A stretch of DNA of 64,000 nt from Acinetobacter sp. WCHAc010034 (GTDB lineage Bacteria > Pseudomonadota > Gammaproteobacteria > Pseudomonadales > Moraxellaceae). How positions within the stretch are numbered: the first letter of the stretch is position 1; each line of letters begins with the position of its first letter. Location of the stretch: the NCBI RefSeq assembly GCF_001696615.3, contig NZ_CP032279.1, positions 186,001-250,000 on the forward strand. The letters run 5' to 3'. Below are positions 62,679 through 64,000 of this stretch, one piece after another. The notes beneath the pieces were generated by a model that worked only from the letters and a program-made list of their open reading frames with translations, did no database searches and was not told the origin of the DNA. Made by a program: the position numbers and the translations under genes.

Positions 62679-63920
62679 TTACTTTTTGCTGCGCGAGCTG
62701 TAGCCGCGCTTTGCCAGCTCCAGCTTGGCAATCATGCCTTTATGCACTTCATCCGGGCCATCCGCCAAGCGCAGCGAGCGCGCCTGCGCAAAGAAGCCGG
62801 TCAATGGCGTATCGCGCGATACGCCGGCGCCGCCGTGTATTTGAATCGCCATATCAACCACTTTTTCCAGTACGCTGGGCGCAACCACTTTAATTGCGGA
62901 AATTTCGGTCAAGGCCGCCATATTGCCCAGCGTATCCATTTTATAGGCTGCATACAGCGTCAGTAAGCGCGCCTGATCAATCGCTACACGCGCTTCCGCA
63001 ACGCGCTCCAAGTTGCCGCCGAGTTTCAGAATTTCCTTGCCGAATGCAGTGCGGCTCATGCCGCGGTCAATCATCAGCTCCAATGATTTTTCCGCCGCGC
63101 CAATGCAGCGCATGCAGTGATGAATGCGCCCCGGCCCTAAGCGGCCCTGCGCAATTTCAAAGCCCTGGCCTGCGCCGCCGATAAAGCTGGAAACAGGCAC
63201 GCGCACATCAGTAAAGCTGATTTCGCCGTGGCCATGCGGCGCATCATAATCGCCAAAGACCGGCAGCATGCGTTCAATTTTCACCCCGGCAGCATCGGCA
63301 GGAACCAGAACCATAGAATGCTGATGATGGCGGTCTTTAGTTGCATCCGGCGTATGCGCCATGAAAATAATGATTTTTGCGTTTGGATCGCCCAGGCCCG
63401 ATGACCACCATTTGCGGCCATTCAGCACAATTTCACCGCCCTCAACAACCGCCGTGGCCTGCATATTGGTTGCGTCACTGGACGCCACCGCAGGCTCAGT
63501 CATGCAGAACACGGAACGGATCTTTCCTGCCAGCAAAGGCTGCAGCCACCGTGCTTTCTGCTGTTCTGAACCATAGCGCCATAAAACTTCCATATTGCCG
63601 CTGTCCGGCGCATTGCAGTTAAAGACTGTCGGCGCAATCAGGCTGCGTCCGGACAGTTCTGCAATATGCGCATATTCCTGCACCGACAGCCCTTGGCCCA
63701 GTTCAGCATCGGGCAGGAACATATTCCACAGTCCAGCGGCTTTGGCTTTGGCTTTCAAAACTTCCAGCTGCGCCGGCCACTGCCATTTAGTCCAGTCACC
63801 GCCCTGATTCAGCTCATGCACTTCATGCCAGAATGCTGTTTCAACAGGCTCGATTTCATCCCGAATAAATTTTTTAGTTCTTTCAATATAATCCTGCGCG
63901 CGCGCTGATAATTCAAACAT
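62679..63920 (-). CDS. Acyl-CoA dehydrogenase (ACAD10/11-like)
   Basis: A 413-residue flavin dehydrogenase. Signatures: VFCMTEPAVASSDATNMQAT, IVLNGRKWWSSGLGDPNAKI, GPGRIHHCMRCIGAAEKSLE and IQIHGGAGVSRDTPLTGFFA, with RSLRLADGPDEVHKGMIAKL near the end. GRKWWSSG and HHCMRCIG are marks of the ACAD10/11-like group. Partner of the kinase-like protein encoded 120 bases downstream, probably in the breakdown of hydroxylated fatty acids. It is the first gene of the four-gene cluster; its promoter lies right of 63920. Confidence 0.92.
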   Translation of the reverse strand: MFELSARAQDYIERTKKFIRDEIEPVETAFWHEVHELNQGGDWTKWQWPAQLEVLKAKAKAAGLWNMFLPDAELGQGLSVQEYAHIAELSGRSLIAPTVFNCNAPDSGNMEVLWRYGSEQQKARWLQPLLAGKIRSVFCMTEPAVASSDATNMQATAVVEGGEIVLNGRKWWSSGLGDPNAKIIIFMAHTPDATKDRHHQHSMVLVPADAAGVKIERMLPVFGDYDAPHGHGEISFTDVRVPVSSFIGGAGQGFEIAQGRLGPGRIHHCMRCIGAAEKSLELMIDRGMSRTAFGKEILKLGGNLERVAEARVAIDQARLLTLYAAYKMDTLGNMAALTEISAIKVVAPSVLEKVVDMAIQIHGGAGVSRDTPLTGFFAQARSLRLADGPDEVHKGMIAKLELAKRGYSSRSKK

Positions 63921-64000
63921 GGCAGCTTCCTTTAAAATATTATGCTTTTTGAGCTTTACAGCAGCATAACCTGAAAACTACTATGAATAAAATGATTTTA

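Overview
The window reads as a chromosomal segment of a gammaproteobacterium of the Moraxellaceae, most likely Acinetobacter. The reasons are the ADC-like class C beta-lactamase, IS elements of types common in that genus (IS17/IS1008-like, IS1016-like, IS427-group), dif-like XerC/XerD sites of the Acinetobacter plasmid type, and the set of housekeeping proteins (DAHP synthase, PilU, GcvH, CysK, SstT). No rRNA, tRNA or CRISPR array was seen.

Layout. 1-7.6 kb: a cut LysR gene, a HAD phosphatase, and a minus-strand acyl-CoA dehydrogenase / thiolase / CoA-transferase cluster facing a TetR regulator. 7.6-9.6 kb: a decayed locus broken by an IS17-like element. 9.6-13.2 kb: a copper defence set (copA-cueR, copZ) with two MerR-type 19-bp-spacer promoters. 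13.5-17.1 kb: cysK, a BigR/SqrR-like two-cysteine ArsR regulator and a SulP permease. 17.3-22.5 kb: SstT, DUF1275, DUF2058, an MscS-type channel, DUF2147 and a lipoprotein. 22.7-33.9 kb: an AT-rich accessory region holding IS elements, an SDR/MerR pair, a class C beta-lactamase, a LysR gene, and prophage and integrase debris. 33.9-64 kb: core genes again (ABC exporter, MaoC, AraC, gcvH, MFS, pilU, aroG, ABC-F, desaturase plus reductase, formaldehyde/alcohol dehydrogenase, phospholipase-D lipoprotein, MocR regulator, EamA, a Fur-boxed esterase, alkB/ada, and an acyl-CoA dehydrogenase / kinase-like / phosphatase / SDR cluster).

Two features stand out. First, the accessory region carries four sites resembling the plasmid dif (pdif) sites used by XerC/XerD. 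Three have 6-bp centres and alternate in orientation, so the SDR/MerR pair and the beta-lactamase each sit between inverted sites, the arrangement of mobile pdif modules known from Acinetobacter plasmids, but here beside chromosomal genes. Second, the DAHP synthase gene is preceded by an 18-codon leader peptide with a Tyr-Tyr-Phe-Trp-Gln-Phe run, a ladder of competing hairpins ending in an intrinsic terminator, and then a second aromatic-rich ORF with its own Shine-Dalgarno sequence. This looks like transcription attenuation with an unusual tandem leader.

Several genes (endolysin, PNPOx-like protein, three small accessory genes) are broken by one-base changes in short homopolymers. These may be true decay or sequencing errors. 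All functional calls are from reading motifs; no database search was run.
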